DNA of 64,000 bases, taken from the NCBI RefSeq assembly GCF_019279795.1, contig NC_056744.1, positions 1,509,660,860-1,509,724,859 on the forward strand. Reading direction: 5' to 3'. Shown here piece by piece: positions 1-11,450 of this stretch (its first letter is position 1; every line of letters starts with the position of its first letter). Source of the DNA: Protopterus annectens. Its lineage: Eukaryota; Chordata; Ceratodontiformes; Protopteridae. Below the pieces are notes generated by a model. The model was not told the DNA's origin. It worked only from the letters and a program-made list of their open reading frames with translations, and did not search any database. The position numbers and the translations under genes are program-made.

Positions 1-1290
1 CTCTCTCGATATTATTGTTTTTGGTTTTGTTTGTGTTCACTGTTGTGTATGATTGAACTTATTTTGTCGGTGTTTTACATTTGTCATTAGGGTGGTCCGT
101 TCATACACAGCAGACCAACATATAGATATATAACAGTAATTTCACTTTAGGGTGTGCACTGGTGCTTCTACTCTTACTCTCTTACACTCTCTGTACTCTT
201 CTTTGTTTTTGGACCAAACCTATTTATATTCTTATTGGATGCGGAATTACAATCAAGAACTTTGCTGGAGAAAGTCTGTCTTAATCTTTTCAGTGACAAA
301 ACAGGACTGTGATATAATTTCTCTTTACTCATATATGCAGCCTCGTGAATAAAGCTTGCTTTACTTAGTGTTTGCTTACCTCAACCTTATTACAATATAT
401 GAAAGAAGATCCCAGAACAAAAAGATTCATTTCACAGGAAATGTAACATGCCAAACAATGGGATAATAAGAACTGACTCACTGGAAATCCAAATTAGCCC
501 TCGTGAGAAATCTGGTCATAAAACTAACTCGAGAGCAGTTTGTGCCACTCTGTGAAATACACAACCCTCACAATTAGTAGGTTATACTATTCAGTAGCCA
601 TTTTCTGTTTTTAGGTGTATAAACACGTTGTTGTGTCTAGAGTTGCTGTAGCTTAGCACTGCACTGTATTATCCAAATCAAATTTGTCTTCTTGAAATGG
701 ACGTCTCAAACACAAGACTAAATATTTTGTAAACTTTCTCTTGCATAGAATTGACCTTAGATAACTGCTGTATTTCCTCTTTACTCTACTCTGCACCCCC
801 CTTGTCTTTCATTCTTAATTCTATACACTGGAAACTTTATGATTTGACTCAGAACTGACTGTCAACATCTGCTTTAGATATTTATGTGCATATTATATCC
901 TTACTCTGAGCTACACAGTCATGTTTTCAAGTTCTTGATGTGCCTATTTATTTAGTTTATGTATTTCTTCTATATGTCTAAAGAAACAAGTGGATCCAAA
1001 TCTATACCTTTTGTTCATGACACAGGAATCTGGAAGGCATGAAATATTACGTGATTTAGTTAATGCTCAGAACTACATACTCTGTTTTTTTTTGCAATCT
1101 TGTCTGATTTTGTGTTTCTTACGTAACTGTGAACAACTTATCTGATAGGTAGCACATCCTATAGAAACTACTGCCAAATTGCAAGACTGGCCATGATAAG
1201 AAACTAATATATACATTGTTCAGCACCTTACTTTGTCAGTACGTTTTACTCCTTAATACTGTGGGAGACTAATCAATTGATAGCTGGGCG

Positions 1291-1411
1291 CTTAGTAAAA
1301 CATTTATATAGCCAGTACCTCAAGATCACCTGATAGCCTCACTGCAGCAGGAACACTTAGTAAAACATTTATATAGCCAGTCATGCAAGATCACCTGATA
1401 GCCTCACTGCT
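1291..1411. repeat. 65 bp tandem pair (also at 18702-18821)
   Basis: Two adjacent units start with cttagtaaaacatttatata and end with the motif gatagcctcactgc. The same pair is present in copy B of the large duplication. A TTCC-rich tract follows at about 1424-1460. Confidence 0.85.
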
Positions 1412-2160
1412 TTAGGGGCTTCCTCCTTCCTTCATTCCTTCCTTCCTTCTTTCTTCCTCACTGTATGGAAATGACTAAGGCACACTACATTTTTTGCAGA
1501 CATTGTCACTCAAGTTTTCCTTCACAATGGATCATTCCTTATAGACTTCAGGGATGCACCCCCCCAACCCTCCAAAACCCACTGGTCACCAAAACTGGTC
1601 AGCCAGTTATCTGTTTTGGCTTTATTAAATGGCAGACAAATGGACTCCAGGAAAGATTAAAGAGAAGAGGTTAGCCAAATTCCTGCATTCTGTTGAAGAA
1701 AGGGTGTTATGAGGTAGATGACAGTGTCATGCCAGCATGTGAGATGGGACCCCTTTTGGTGATGTTGCTTTGTTCTACGATGTAAAGCAATCAGATATGA
1801 TAAAATATCTCTGTGCAAATCCCCAAGCTGAAATCTTCAGCATCATCTCATTATTTTTTGTATTTTGTGAGCTCTTTGCATTCTGCAGCAGCTGAGAATC
1901 TTGGCAAAGTTGGCCATAAAGTAAACTGGAATGTTAAAGTATCCCCAGACTCTCATTCTGGCAGGAAGTGTTGGGGACAAGCTTGATACTCCACTAAAGT
2001 GCAATCATTATGAAAACAATTTCTTCCAAATTAGCAAAACTTTATAAATGTGTGTATTGTTTTGTGATATATAAAAGGATCATTAACACTCCCCAGATTC
2101 ACTAATCCTCCGTGTAAAACTTAACAAGTCTTACACGAAACTGCAGTTGAACTGTATGAT

Positions 2161-2197
2161 GTCAGCGTGCCATGCATATTCATGAGGGCACGCTGAC
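2161..2197. repeat. Perfect 11-bp-arm hairpin (also 19574-19610)
   Basis: The arms GTCAGCGTGCC and GGCACGCTGAC surround a 15-base spacer. It is preserved in both copies of the large duplication, 200 bases outside the PLE arm. Its function is unknown. Confidence 0.8.
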
Positions 2198-2393
2198 TCA
2201 TCCACAAGTCTAGCACTGTGGCAGGAAGTGCAGGAAGGCAGGAGCGATTCTGACTGCCGAGTAGTGCAAAGGTCCACGCCCCTGCAAGAGTCAGAGTTGT
2301 GAAACGTCAGCACACATGAGCAAGTCCGCTCAAATGTCAACAAACACAACACTACATATCCCCACATACTAAACCCCATTAAAATTGTATTCT

Positions 2394-2882
2394 AGGAAAA
2401 GAGCGTGAGCCAGATGAACGATCCACCAGAATGCTAAAATAATTAGAAATCCACTTCACAATATGTAAATACGATCAACCACTGAAAAATTTATTTTAAG
2501 CAACAAAGCGATCCTGCTTTTCATCTGCGACACGCCGCCAACTTCATCAGAAGTTAGAATTTAAAATAATGCGCCACTTCCTAGAGTGATTTCAATACAA
2601 AAACATGATGTCAACACTGAAAGTTTGCATAACATGAACATTTAAAAATCACCTTATAAATTAACTTTTAACATTGCCCTATTATACTTTCACTAAAATG
2701 TCTTAAAAATTATAAAAATAATAATATTTTAATACAAAGGTTAACTGACCAGCATTTGTCTAAAAAAGCATTTTAAACATTATAAACAGCTGACACAGTG
2801 CAAATATATGCTCATCCAACCATAATGATACCAAAAACTCTGAAGAAATAATCTAAAAAATATTCTGAAATATATATATATG

Positions 2883-2949
<67 letters not shown>

Positions 2950-3272
2950 TCCTTACTCGTGGATCATCAACAAGCACTATCTAAAGGCTAACCTTAAGAA
3001 ATAAAAATCAATCCAAGCTGACCCACTCACTTAAGTACATAACTGATCGATACCATCAAAATTAACTAAAAAATACTAATAATAAATAATATATAATAAT
3101 TGTGTATTATTATTAAGGAGGATTACGATTCACACTGCCTGGTAATGTCTACCTTTTTAAACTCCTCAATTTCAGCATGCTAGCAAAGGACAACATACTG
3201 TTTAAACCTGGAAAATAGTAGGCATCCAATTGTAACTGCCATACCAATTCCTTGAGTTCAAGCAACAAAGAT
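2394..3272 (+). repeat. PLE left inverted arm, copy A
   Basis: About 880 bases here are matched by the reverse complement of 7084-7962. The arm includes the 3' end of the PLE coding frame, a (TA)n tract at 2871-2947, and the hammerhead-like motif on the minus strand (2518-2550, with degraded stem II). Confidence 0.85.
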
Positions 3273-6200
3273 TCAGGGGCCCCTATTGTTTGAAACCAAC
3301 TGGTCGATAACGGTAAGATTAAACTCATGCTCTGGACATTTGTTAATGTGTTTGGCCAGGGCATTGTCCAATTCCCCTCCTGATGGCATACAAGTGTTCA
3401 TAAAGGCGCTCCTGCAATCTCAGGTCTGTTTTCCCTATATAAAAAAACGGACATGAAGTGCACTTGGCTAAGTACACCACATGAGAACTTTGTCAGTTGA
3501 ATCTCCCCCTGATGTAAAACTTAAAGTCTCTAATCATAAATAAGGTGCCCTTGTATATACCGGCAGTATTTACACATACTGCATTTGAACATCCCTGATC
3601 TAGCATTGAATGACTGGGTGCTTGTTTCTAAAATCTTCTTAAGATTCAAGCCTCTCCTGAAAACAACTTTAGGTAATTGGCCAAACTGGGAAGAGATCTG
3701 GTTATCTGACACAAGAAAGCTCCAATTCTTCTTAATGATGGACACAATTTCAGCCGCATCGACATTATAAGAAGTGATGAAACTACAGGAAAAGGCTGTC
3801 AACCTGGGCTTTTGGATAAGCCAGGCATAATTTGAATTGTTATTACTTAATACAGGAGATAAAACCCATTTCTCTCTTCAAATGAACCTCGTTGCATAAT
3901 TCCGCCACCAAGCCATGTGGAAACCCTAATCAGGAAAAGATCCTGAATGAAAAGACATTTGTCCAAAAATCACCGTCTCGTGATACCATCCTGGCCGCTC
4001 TCACCAACTGGCCCTTCACTACTGATCTCTTCTGGTGAAGTGGATGGTTACTGATAAAATGCAAATAAGAATTGGAGAATGTGTTTTGGTGGATTTTAGC
4101 TAAGTAGCAACCCTGGGATTTATTCTTATACAAATCCACATGCAGGTAAGCTATCCTCTCTTCAGAGGAATTCAAGGTAAATTTAAGAAATTCAGTAGAG
4201 CTGTTAAAGCTTGTAACTGAAGACTCTGCCAGTTCATCATTGCCCTTCAAGATGATAAAAATGTCGTCCAGAAATCAGGTATATAAGAGAGCTTTTTCTT
4301 GGATTATAGAATTAGAGAACACCAACTCTTTCTCCGAAAAAGCCATCACCAAATTGGCAACACTGGCCTTAAGGGGACCCCATATAGGCACTCAACCAGT
4401 TGGTGATACCATCGGTTGTTAAAGGAGAAGAAATTACATGTCAAAGCGATATCCAACAATTCTCTAATCATCAAAATTTAATTCACTGGAGCTTGCTTGG
4501 ACATCATTATTGCTTGAATCCATTCCCAATCGCCACATCATGTGGAATGAAGAGTATAAATCCACCACATTGATGGTTAGAAAAAGACTTTCAACACTGA
4601 ATGGAATCTGACCCACCTTAGCCAAAATGACCAGGAATCCTTACATATGTGGGCCTCACTGGATACATACTTCTTCAATATTGTATCAACAACTTTTGCC
4701 GTTGCATATGTGATACTTCCCCTTGCGCTAACCTGTTGGCGCATAGGGGGGGTTTGGATACATTTATGAATCTTCGATTCCCAAAGAGAACTAGTATTCT
4801 GGGGTTCAGGATAGAAATGTAATTGAAAATGTGTCTACATCAATAACCCCATTAATAAAGAAGTCCTCAAAATAAGACTTCACTTTCGAGCTATGTTGAC
4901 ATTCAACTCGTTTCTTGAGACTTCTTTATAAGCCTTGGATTCCAAAATGGATACCATTTGATTGATGTAATCATCTCCCTCCATGACCACCAGGCCACCA
5001 CCTTTGTCCCTTTGCATAACCCGAACTGAGGAATTACGTAATAAGTCCAAAAGTTTTTTTTCCTCTTTGCTGATGTTGAAAGGCACTGGTTAGTTGGAAT
5101 GGAGTAAAAAACAAATGTCTAAGTCACATAGCTGCTCAAAAAGGCTTAAGGATGGATGCAAAGGTGGGTTGAAAGTACTAGAGATGTGGAACAGATTATT
5201 CAAGATCCTCTGTTCCCCCATTAATAACTGTAAATTGAGTTTTCTCACAAAGAGTTTTAAATCAGTGATGGTGTTGGCCAAATGTGCCCTCCGTGAAGGC
5301 ACAAAGGATAGCCATAGCCAAGAGGCCCACTAAAGGTTGGGGGAAAGAAAAACTTGAATAATTGAAAATTTTAAAATCCTTTCCTGTATTAAAAACTATC
5401 TCCATCGGGGTATGACTGATGGTTGAGAGACTGTTCTCAAACCCATTCAGTTCCTCCTGTTCCTGGTTCTGTACCTGTTCTTCCTGCCCGGTGATTGTTG
5501 AGTTGTTGAGGCTGGGTTCCGAAAATTTTAACTCCCTGTACCTATAGAGAGATTAGTAGGTGTACTTTGTGGACCTGCCTGGTCACTCTCACTTGACTGA
5601 TTCTGTGCAGCCGGGTTCCCATGGGTTACACCATCTTGATCTTGATTGGACAAATTGGATCTAGGCTGGTTGGTATTCATCCAATCTCCCCCAGCCATAG
5701 CTGGTGTCCTTAAGTAATTGCCTTGGGATTTGGGGGGTTTTGGATAAGCCACCCCTTCCTTGTATCTTTAATGTCCCTCTGCAGCTTCTTAACTTTGTTG
5801 GCTGTGATCTTATTTATCTGTTGGTCAATGCTTGTAAAACTTCTGTCGTAATCATACCTCTATCTCAAAAAATTGGAATCATTCCTGATCCCATCATCCA
5901 ACTTAGATAATTCCTCTGTTAATGAATTAGCTGCTTCCTGATAGTGCTTGCTGATTAAACTCAGAAGTTCAGCCCCATGTTTATCAAAAAGTGAGATCAA
6001 ATCCTTATGGAAAGATGAGCCTTTTTCTAACAGTCGGGTACTGCCACGAGCAAAGGCCCTTAGATACAATGTTGGAGCGTTGGCATTCTCTGAAATATGT
6101 GACCTCCAACTTCAATTTTCTTAACTTGATAAGTTTCAAATCAAATAAATTCAATCTCTGGGGGAGATCGATGCCTTGGTCTACTGGAATCGGGCTCAAG

Positions 6201-6635
6201 GTTCCCTCTGCATTGTAGAAAGGGAACAGGCGGTTTAACCACTGGTTCAAACCAACATGTATACAACTTTGGTCTTGCTTCTGTAACCCGGGCATGGTAA
6301 ATGAAGCAATCCCGATTACTTTGACCTATTTCAGACAAATTGGATGAGACTCCAGTCCCTGCCCCACCAGTCCTAGGGTGCATGGGAACAGTATCGCACT
6401 GCAATTAACTCCTTGACTTCTGCCAAAACAAGCAGGGGCTGTTGAATACCGGCCGCCTCAGATTGAAAGTTTGTGTTGAAATAAGCCAGTTGGCACCCAT
6501 CATGAGTTGTGATGAACTGATAATTCCATCCACTCATTGTGCTAGTGATTCCACCTTTTGAGTAAGCAAATCGATCAACAAAGTTAAGTCTCATGCTTCC
6601 ACGGGTGGCATTGATTCTGGTGTAGCGGTCGACAT
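3149..6635 (-). pseudogene. PLE polyprotein (RT + GIY-YIG), degenerate, copy A
   Basis: Read on the minus strand from an ATG at 6635, the pieces follow the Penelope-like order. A Gln/Ser/Pro-rich N-terminal region is followed by a helical stretch containing GLSFVPSRRAHL (around 5200-5300). An RT segment with VMQRDKGGG follows (around 5000), then PKIHK near 4770, the catalytic FLDD around 4250, a Cys-rich linker KCSMCKYC (3560-3600), and a C-terminal GIY-YIG endonuclease with FYIGKT near 3430 and a stop at 3149. Many single-base deletions relative to copy B break the frame, and there are also in-frame stops. It is not functional as read. Confidence 0.85.
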
Positions 6636-6639
6636 GGCT

Positions 6640-7075
6640 GCTACAAAACAAACAAACCACTCTACAACTCCAAAATGACAACAAAGCAGGAAAAGAACTC
6701 GAGCCAGATGAATGATCCACCAGAATGCTAAAATAATTAGAAATCCACTTCACAATGCGCATCGATCAACCACTGAAAATTTTATTTTAAGCAACAAAAC
6801 AATCCTGCTTTTCGCGTCAGCAACACTTCGGCAACTTCATCAGAAGTTAAATTTAAAATAACGCACCACTTCCTAGAGTGATTTAAATACAAAAAGATGA
6901 TGTCAGCACAGAAACTTTGCAGAACATGAACATTTAAAATCACCTTAGAAATTAACTTTTAACATTGCCCCTATTATACTTTCACTAAAATGTCTGAAAA
7001 ATTATAAAAATAATAATATTTTAATACAAAACGTTAACTGACCAGCATTTGTCTAAAAAAGCATTTTAAACAAGC
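6640..7075 (+). repeat. PLE internal pseudo-LTR, copy A
   Basis: From 6688 this repeats the left arm (2394-2780) in the same direction, stopping near the run gcattttaaacaagcatttt. It lies directly upstream of the minus-strand coding start. The motif TCATCAG (6837-6843) is the reverse complement of a hammerhead CTGATGA core. Confidence 0.8.
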
Positions 7076-7083
7076 ATTTTTTC

Positions 7084-7415
7084 TTTGGTTGCTTGAAGTC
7101 AAGGAATTGGTATGGCAGTTACAATTGGATGTCTACCATTTTCCAGGTTTAAACAGTATGTTGTCCATTGCTAGCGTGCTGAAATTGAGGAGTTTAAAAA
7201 GGTAGGCATTACCAGGCAGTGTGAATCGTAATCCTCCATAATAATAATATACAATTATTATGTATTATTTATTAGTAGTATTTCTTAGTTAATTTTGATG
7301 GTATCGATCAGTTATGTACTTAAGTGAGTGGGTCAGCTTGGATTGATTTTTATTTCTTAAGGTTAGCCTTTAGATAGTGCTTGTTGATGGTCTATATGTA
7401 AGGAGGATATATATA

Positions 7416-7467
<52 letters not shown>

Positions 7468-7962
7468 TAGTTTTCAGAATATTGTTTAGATTATTTCTTC
7501 AGAGTTTTTGGTATCATTATGGTTGGATGAGCATATATTTGCACTGTGTCAGCCGTTTATAATGTTTAAAATGCTTGTTTAAAATGCTTTTTTAGGCAGA
7601 TGCTGGTCAGTTAACTTTTTGTATTAAAATATTATTATTTTTATAATTTTAAGACATTTTAGTGAAAGTATAATAGGGGCAATGTTAAAAGCTCATTTAT
7701 AAGGTGATTTTAAATGTTAGGTGTTATGCAAAGTTTCAGTGTTGACGTCATGTTTTTGTATTTAAATCACCCTAGGAAGTGGTGCGTTATTTTAAATTCT
7801 AACTTCTGATGAAGTTGGCGATTATTAAGTGTGGCTAAAATCAGGATCGTTTGTTGCCATCAAAATTTTTCAGTAGTTGATCGTGTTTATGTGTTGTAAA
7901 AGTGGATTTCTAATTATTTTAGCATTTTGGTGGATCGCTCATCTGTCTCACGTTCTTTTCCT
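7084..7962 (-). repeat. PLE right inverted arm, copy A
   Basis: This is an inverted copy of the left arm. On the plus strand it encodes the C-terminus of the PLE protein followed by the (TA)n tract (7408-7466) and terminal sequence. The hammerhead-like core here is broken: the stem II and GAAA region near 7820-7840 reads differently from copy B. Confidence 0.85.
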
Positions 7963-8149
7963 GGTGTGTTGTTGTTTTGGAGTCAAAGAGCAAATTTTTA
8001 TTCTGTTTGTATAATTCCTGATATAGCTGCCCATTATTTGGCGCTTGTTTGCATGGATGTGCCCATTGCTTAGCCACAGTTAGCAATTGTGACATCGAAG
8101 AGCATATAAGAACTACTTATGCAAATTAAGCCAAATAGCAATTGCGTAG

Positions 8150-8212
8150 TGGTGAGACATCCTCCAAAGAGGAGGCAGTCACGATTCGAGTCCCACCGCA
8201 CCCTTATTTCAT
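8150..8212 (+). other. tRNA-like segment, copy A
   Basis: The segment has an A-box-like GCGTAGTGGTgagac, an anticodon-arm-like hairpin CCTC/GAGG with a 7-base loop, and a T-arm-like GATTCGAGTCCC. The copy B version (25588-25653) has the more canonical GTAGTGGTAGAGAC. The base before the putative anticodon is A rather than the universal T, and no acceptor stem closes. It is best read as the head of a tRNA-derived SINE or a tRNA pseudogene. Confidence 0.55.
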
Positions 8213-8355
8213 ATTTTAAAGTAGTATTTGAAAGAATTCCAGAAATATAAAAATAAAATTTTACTAAACTGCATTGAAATGGCCTATGTATCAGTGAACA
8301 AAAGTATATTATTTACATATAAGAAGGAACCTGACATCTAATTGCTTGTAGCTAA

Positions 8356-8619
8356 TAGCTACTGTAGAGGAAAGGATAAAAGATGGAGGTCCTTCAATTT
8401 ATATCAAAAGCAAATACACTCAAGGCTGGTCAAATGGTATGATGTGGTTTAACTTCTCCATTTTATTGTCTAAATTACCATAAACAAAGTACCCTTCTAT
8501 GACCCAGGAAACCCATAACACATACATTAATGTGCTGGACACACTTCCCATTCAACCCAACACTATATTCATGGGTGACTTTAACTACCCCACTATAAAC
8601 TAAGAATTTTACGTATGTC
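8356..8619 (+). pseudogene. CR1 ORF2 endonuclease fragment (left half of a split copy)
   Basis: Translation matches the apurinic-type endonuclease of the fuller CR1 at 28147-28917. The GGxSIYIK stretch is followed by a degenerate middle and then the catalytic-region motif MGDFNYPTIN around 8570-8600, with a stop replacing the next Trp. The fragment ends at 8619 where a hAT-like insertion starts. The same reading of CR1 resumes at 15232 without loss of sequence, so the two pieces were one 5'-truncated element. It begins immediately after the end of duplication copy A. It is non-functional. Confidence 0.8.
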
Positions 8620-8903
8620 CAGGGGCAGCTCGTCCTATTGGACTGCCGGACTGCAGCCCTCCCACCTAGAAATACAGAAGAAATATCTGCAAAACAAAAA
8701 ATTAATTTGAACTCAGACTGCCTTTATCGGCAGAATGGATATGGATTAAGGGGTACCCAGCAATCATTGCTGTGAGATACCAGAAATCTGTGCGGTGACA
8801 ACCGCACAGAATAGAGGGGCTCCGGACTGCTTCAGCCGCAGTCAGAGCCAATGAGGAGGACTGAGCTGCTCTTGCGGGGCGGGACTGGCAGTGTGCAACT
8901 GCG

Positions 8904-9230
8904 CGGGCTTCAGGACAAAGGCGGCAGGTAGGTGTTTGGATTGTGGGCTTGCTGGATAGGTGTTCGTTCAGTCGCTGGAGTTTGTGGGCTTGCTGGATTA
9001 CCGGGTAGGTGTTGTCGACTGCACGGGCTTCGGGACAAATGCAGCAGGTAGGTGTTTGGATTGTGGGCTTGCTGAATAGGTGTTTGTTCGGTCGCTGGAG
9101 TGTTTTGGGCCGGTGTGTGTTTGTTCAGTCGCTGGAGTGTTTTGGGCCGGTGTGTGTTTGTTCGGTCGCTGGAGTGTTTTGGGCCGGTGTGTGTTTGTTC
9201 GGTTGCTGGAGTGTTTTGGGCCAGTGTATG
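8904..9230 (+). repeat. Minisatellite: 120 bp pair then four 37 bp units
   Basis: A ~120 bp unit starting cgggctt (8904, 9024) is followed by 37 bp units beginning at 9091, 9128, 9165 and 9202. Each 37 bp unit carries gtcgctggagtgttttgggc (the last has gttgctgg). The period is exact, so expansion or homogenisation was recent compared with the rest of the element. The long open frames over it in several phases are a by-product of the repeat. Confidence 0.9.
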
Positions 9231-9677
9231 TGTGTCCACCACACTTGTGTGTATCTGTGTCTGTTTGTGTGTGCTTATGCAGTTACATGTCTGTCTGTGT
9301 AGGGGCATTACTTGGGCTGTATTGGTATATGTGCTTGTGTGTAAGTAGCTGCCTATGTAACAGTATTGCATGGCTTGGTAGAGGAAAAACAAAGCAGCTG
9401 TTCTAACTGCAATAGGAGTTGTATGAAAAGGAGCAACTAAAAAATTTTTGCTGCATGCAAATCTTACATGTCTTTGCATCAATAGTTAGTTCCACAGTGG
9501 TATGAGACCACTAGTAGATGGTCCTGTGTGTTGCTCGCAGACCTTGCTTTAAATGAGAGGTTTTCCTTGCTGATCAGATGCCTCCACATTTCAAAGACTT
9601 TATTTCGAGTGTCAAGTATTAGGTCATTGCATGTGAATGTTAGGCAGTTCCTACACTCCCTAAGAATATCCAATGTG

Positions 9678-9760
9678 CAGGGCCAGCCTTACACGTAGGC
9701 AAACTAGGCAATCACCTAGGGTGTTGTGCTTGGAAGGGCACTTTTTCAACATCTATTTCT
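9678..9760 (+). repeat. Possible nested hAT-type terminus
   Basis: The sequence CAGGGCCAGCCTTACACG followed by gcaaactaggcaatcaccta resembles terminal sequences of non-autonomous hAT elements widespread in vertebrates. I did not find a matching inverted end, so this may be a fragment. Confidence 0.35.
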
Positions 9761-11450
9761 TCATTTTTAGAGCAGTATTTGTGCCTCAGTAAACAAAACA
9801 AACACACTTGTGCCAAAACTTACTATGGGGGAGGGGACTGCTCTAGTTCACTTAACTTGATGTTCACAGTACAAGTTTAACATTGCACAGTCATGGGAGC
9901 AGAGATTTTGCAACATTCACCTCTAGGTGTGAAGGTGCTTGGAGGAGTTGTTCTTTATTTTCTATTAAATTGAGATGGAATTTAGTAAAATGTGGCAAAG
10001 TTGGAGACATACTACAATGTTTGAGGATTGAGGAGGTGAATTTTATTACTATTAATGAGACCTAACACTGGCTTTGAGGTTTGTTTGGATAGCTTTTGTG
10101 TGGAATTAAGCCATGAATTAAGTGTTATTACTGTGCTTTTTACACTGGTAGTAATTAACCAGATATATTTTGGCAGTATTTCTCGGGTTTTGTGAATTTT
10201 GTGTGGAGAATGGAACATTAATATTTAGGCCAGATTTATCCCTACACTGGTTTTCATATTTCTGGAGGCAGACTACATGACCAGCATACTAGTGGCAACA
10301 ATAAAGAAAGAGTATATGCATCTTGCATCTCCTTATTCTGAACTAAAAATAAATAACCTTGTGTGGAAGAATTTTGCAATACAGTTCGGTAAAATATATA
10401 GAGTTTACTCTGCCTCTTTGATAATGTGCTTATATTTTTCCAGCTTTTTTGTCCCTCTTTTTTGAACATGTGTTTATGAATAGTATCCTACATTCCTAAT
10501 GGAAGTGGGAACAGTTATGTGCTGTGTGGTATTCAAATTTAATTTAAAATTTAATGCTAGTTAGATATCCATATTTTGAACTAAATGTATCAACATCCAA
10601 GGGCCTTTGTTCCTATTTTCAATGTCTGTAGAATGAGAGGTGTGCTAGGGACATGAAATATTATGTAGTCAGCAGACATTGTAGCTAGAACTGTTTGATT
10701 GGGGCTGGAGATGACCAGATGAAATTAACTGACCTACTCACCATTTGCTCAGTTTAAACAGTCCTGGCTTTGCAGGACTAGTATGCACTTGTGAGAAGTT
10801 AGATGGGCTACTTAACTGGATACCTGATAAGTACAGACAGATTAAGCAAAACTGATGTGGCTGTCCTCCGTGGAAGAAGATATCTAGTTGCCTGCTGCTG
10901 TTTGCTTATTACTTTGGCTTTGCAGGACTAATGTGGTTTTGTGAAGCAATGTGCAGTGTTGTAATGTGTGACAAATGTTTGGAGGAAAAGGTGAAGTGCA
11001 TTACAGGATCATCCTCTTTTATCACAATCAGATGTCCGAATTGTGCATCGAAGTGGCTGTAACTGCTTGGTTTGGGTTGCCTGGATGAAAGTAACTGACC
11101 CTGTTGTCATTTGCTCAGTTTAACAGTCATCTCTCAAAAAAAAAAAGGGATAAATGCATTACAGAATACCCAGATGTTTAGAATGTCTGGGGGCTGGTGG
11201 ACCCCACACAGGCTAGGAGGTGCAGATCATGCCAGCATGGTGGACCGAGAAGCTGCAGGATGGACCAAGTACAGGATAGGATCGTGGCTGGAACAGGTAC
11301 AGGATCAGATCGTGGCCGGAACAGGTAGGGTGCATGATCAGGAAATATGTGTGCGTGTGTGTAATGCCCCAGTTGCTTCATGGTGGTGGGTAGAGAATAA
11401 GGCTTGAACCCTGTACCTTGGTCCCAAGTGACAAGAGCCTGAATTCCCTA
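9760..11450. other. hAT interior without recognisable genes
   Basis: This is AT-rich sequence with only short frames. The motif ctttgcaggacta recurs at about 10772 and 10918. Each copy lies near a tract with tgaccctactcaccatttgc-like wording (about 10727, 11096), which suggests an old internal duplication. I see no transposase motif. Confidence 0.5.

Larger units (their letters stand above)
2394..8010 (-). mobile_element. Penelope-like retroelement, copy A
   Basis: This is a minus-strand PLE with a GIY-YIG-bearing open frame (3149-6635). It is bounded by an inverted pair of arms (2394-3272 and 7084-7962). A third copy of the terminal sequence, in direct orientation to the left arm, sits just upstream of the coding start (6640-7075). 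Such mixed direct and inverted pseudo-LTRs are known for Penelope-like elements. The arm homology on the right continues slightly past 7962 (to about 8010) into sequence resembling the leader just before the coding start. I cannot place it in a PLE clade with confidence. Confidence 0.85.
1..8354. repeat. Copy A of a >=8.4 kb direct duplication
   Basis: This block reappears at 17406-25808 in the same orientation. The offset is about 17410 bases near the start and 17454 at the end, so copy A is about 43 bases shorter. Homology stops sharply at 8354 (shared bases attgcttgtagcta); a CR1 fragment begins just after it. The left limit lies outside the window. The block contains non-coding sequence, a 65 bp tandem pair, a (TTCC)-rich tract, a Penelope-like element and a tRNA-like piece. 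Shared nonsense mutations show that the block was already degenerate when it was duplicated. Confidence 0.95.

Noticed and set aside
1465-1674. 69-codon frame identical in both duplication copies
   Set aside because: Its identity is explained by the recent DNA duplication. It has no recognisable domain, codon signal or splice context.
2780-2977. Repeated Tyr-Ile frame (also at 7377 and 24820)
   Set aside because: It is a translation of the (TA)n tracts in the PLE arms.
8910-9482. 190-codon minus-strand frame rich in Thr/His/Pro
   Set aside because: It lies over the 37 bp minisatellite. Frames are open in several phases because the period is not a multiple of three, and no domain or conserved start is present.
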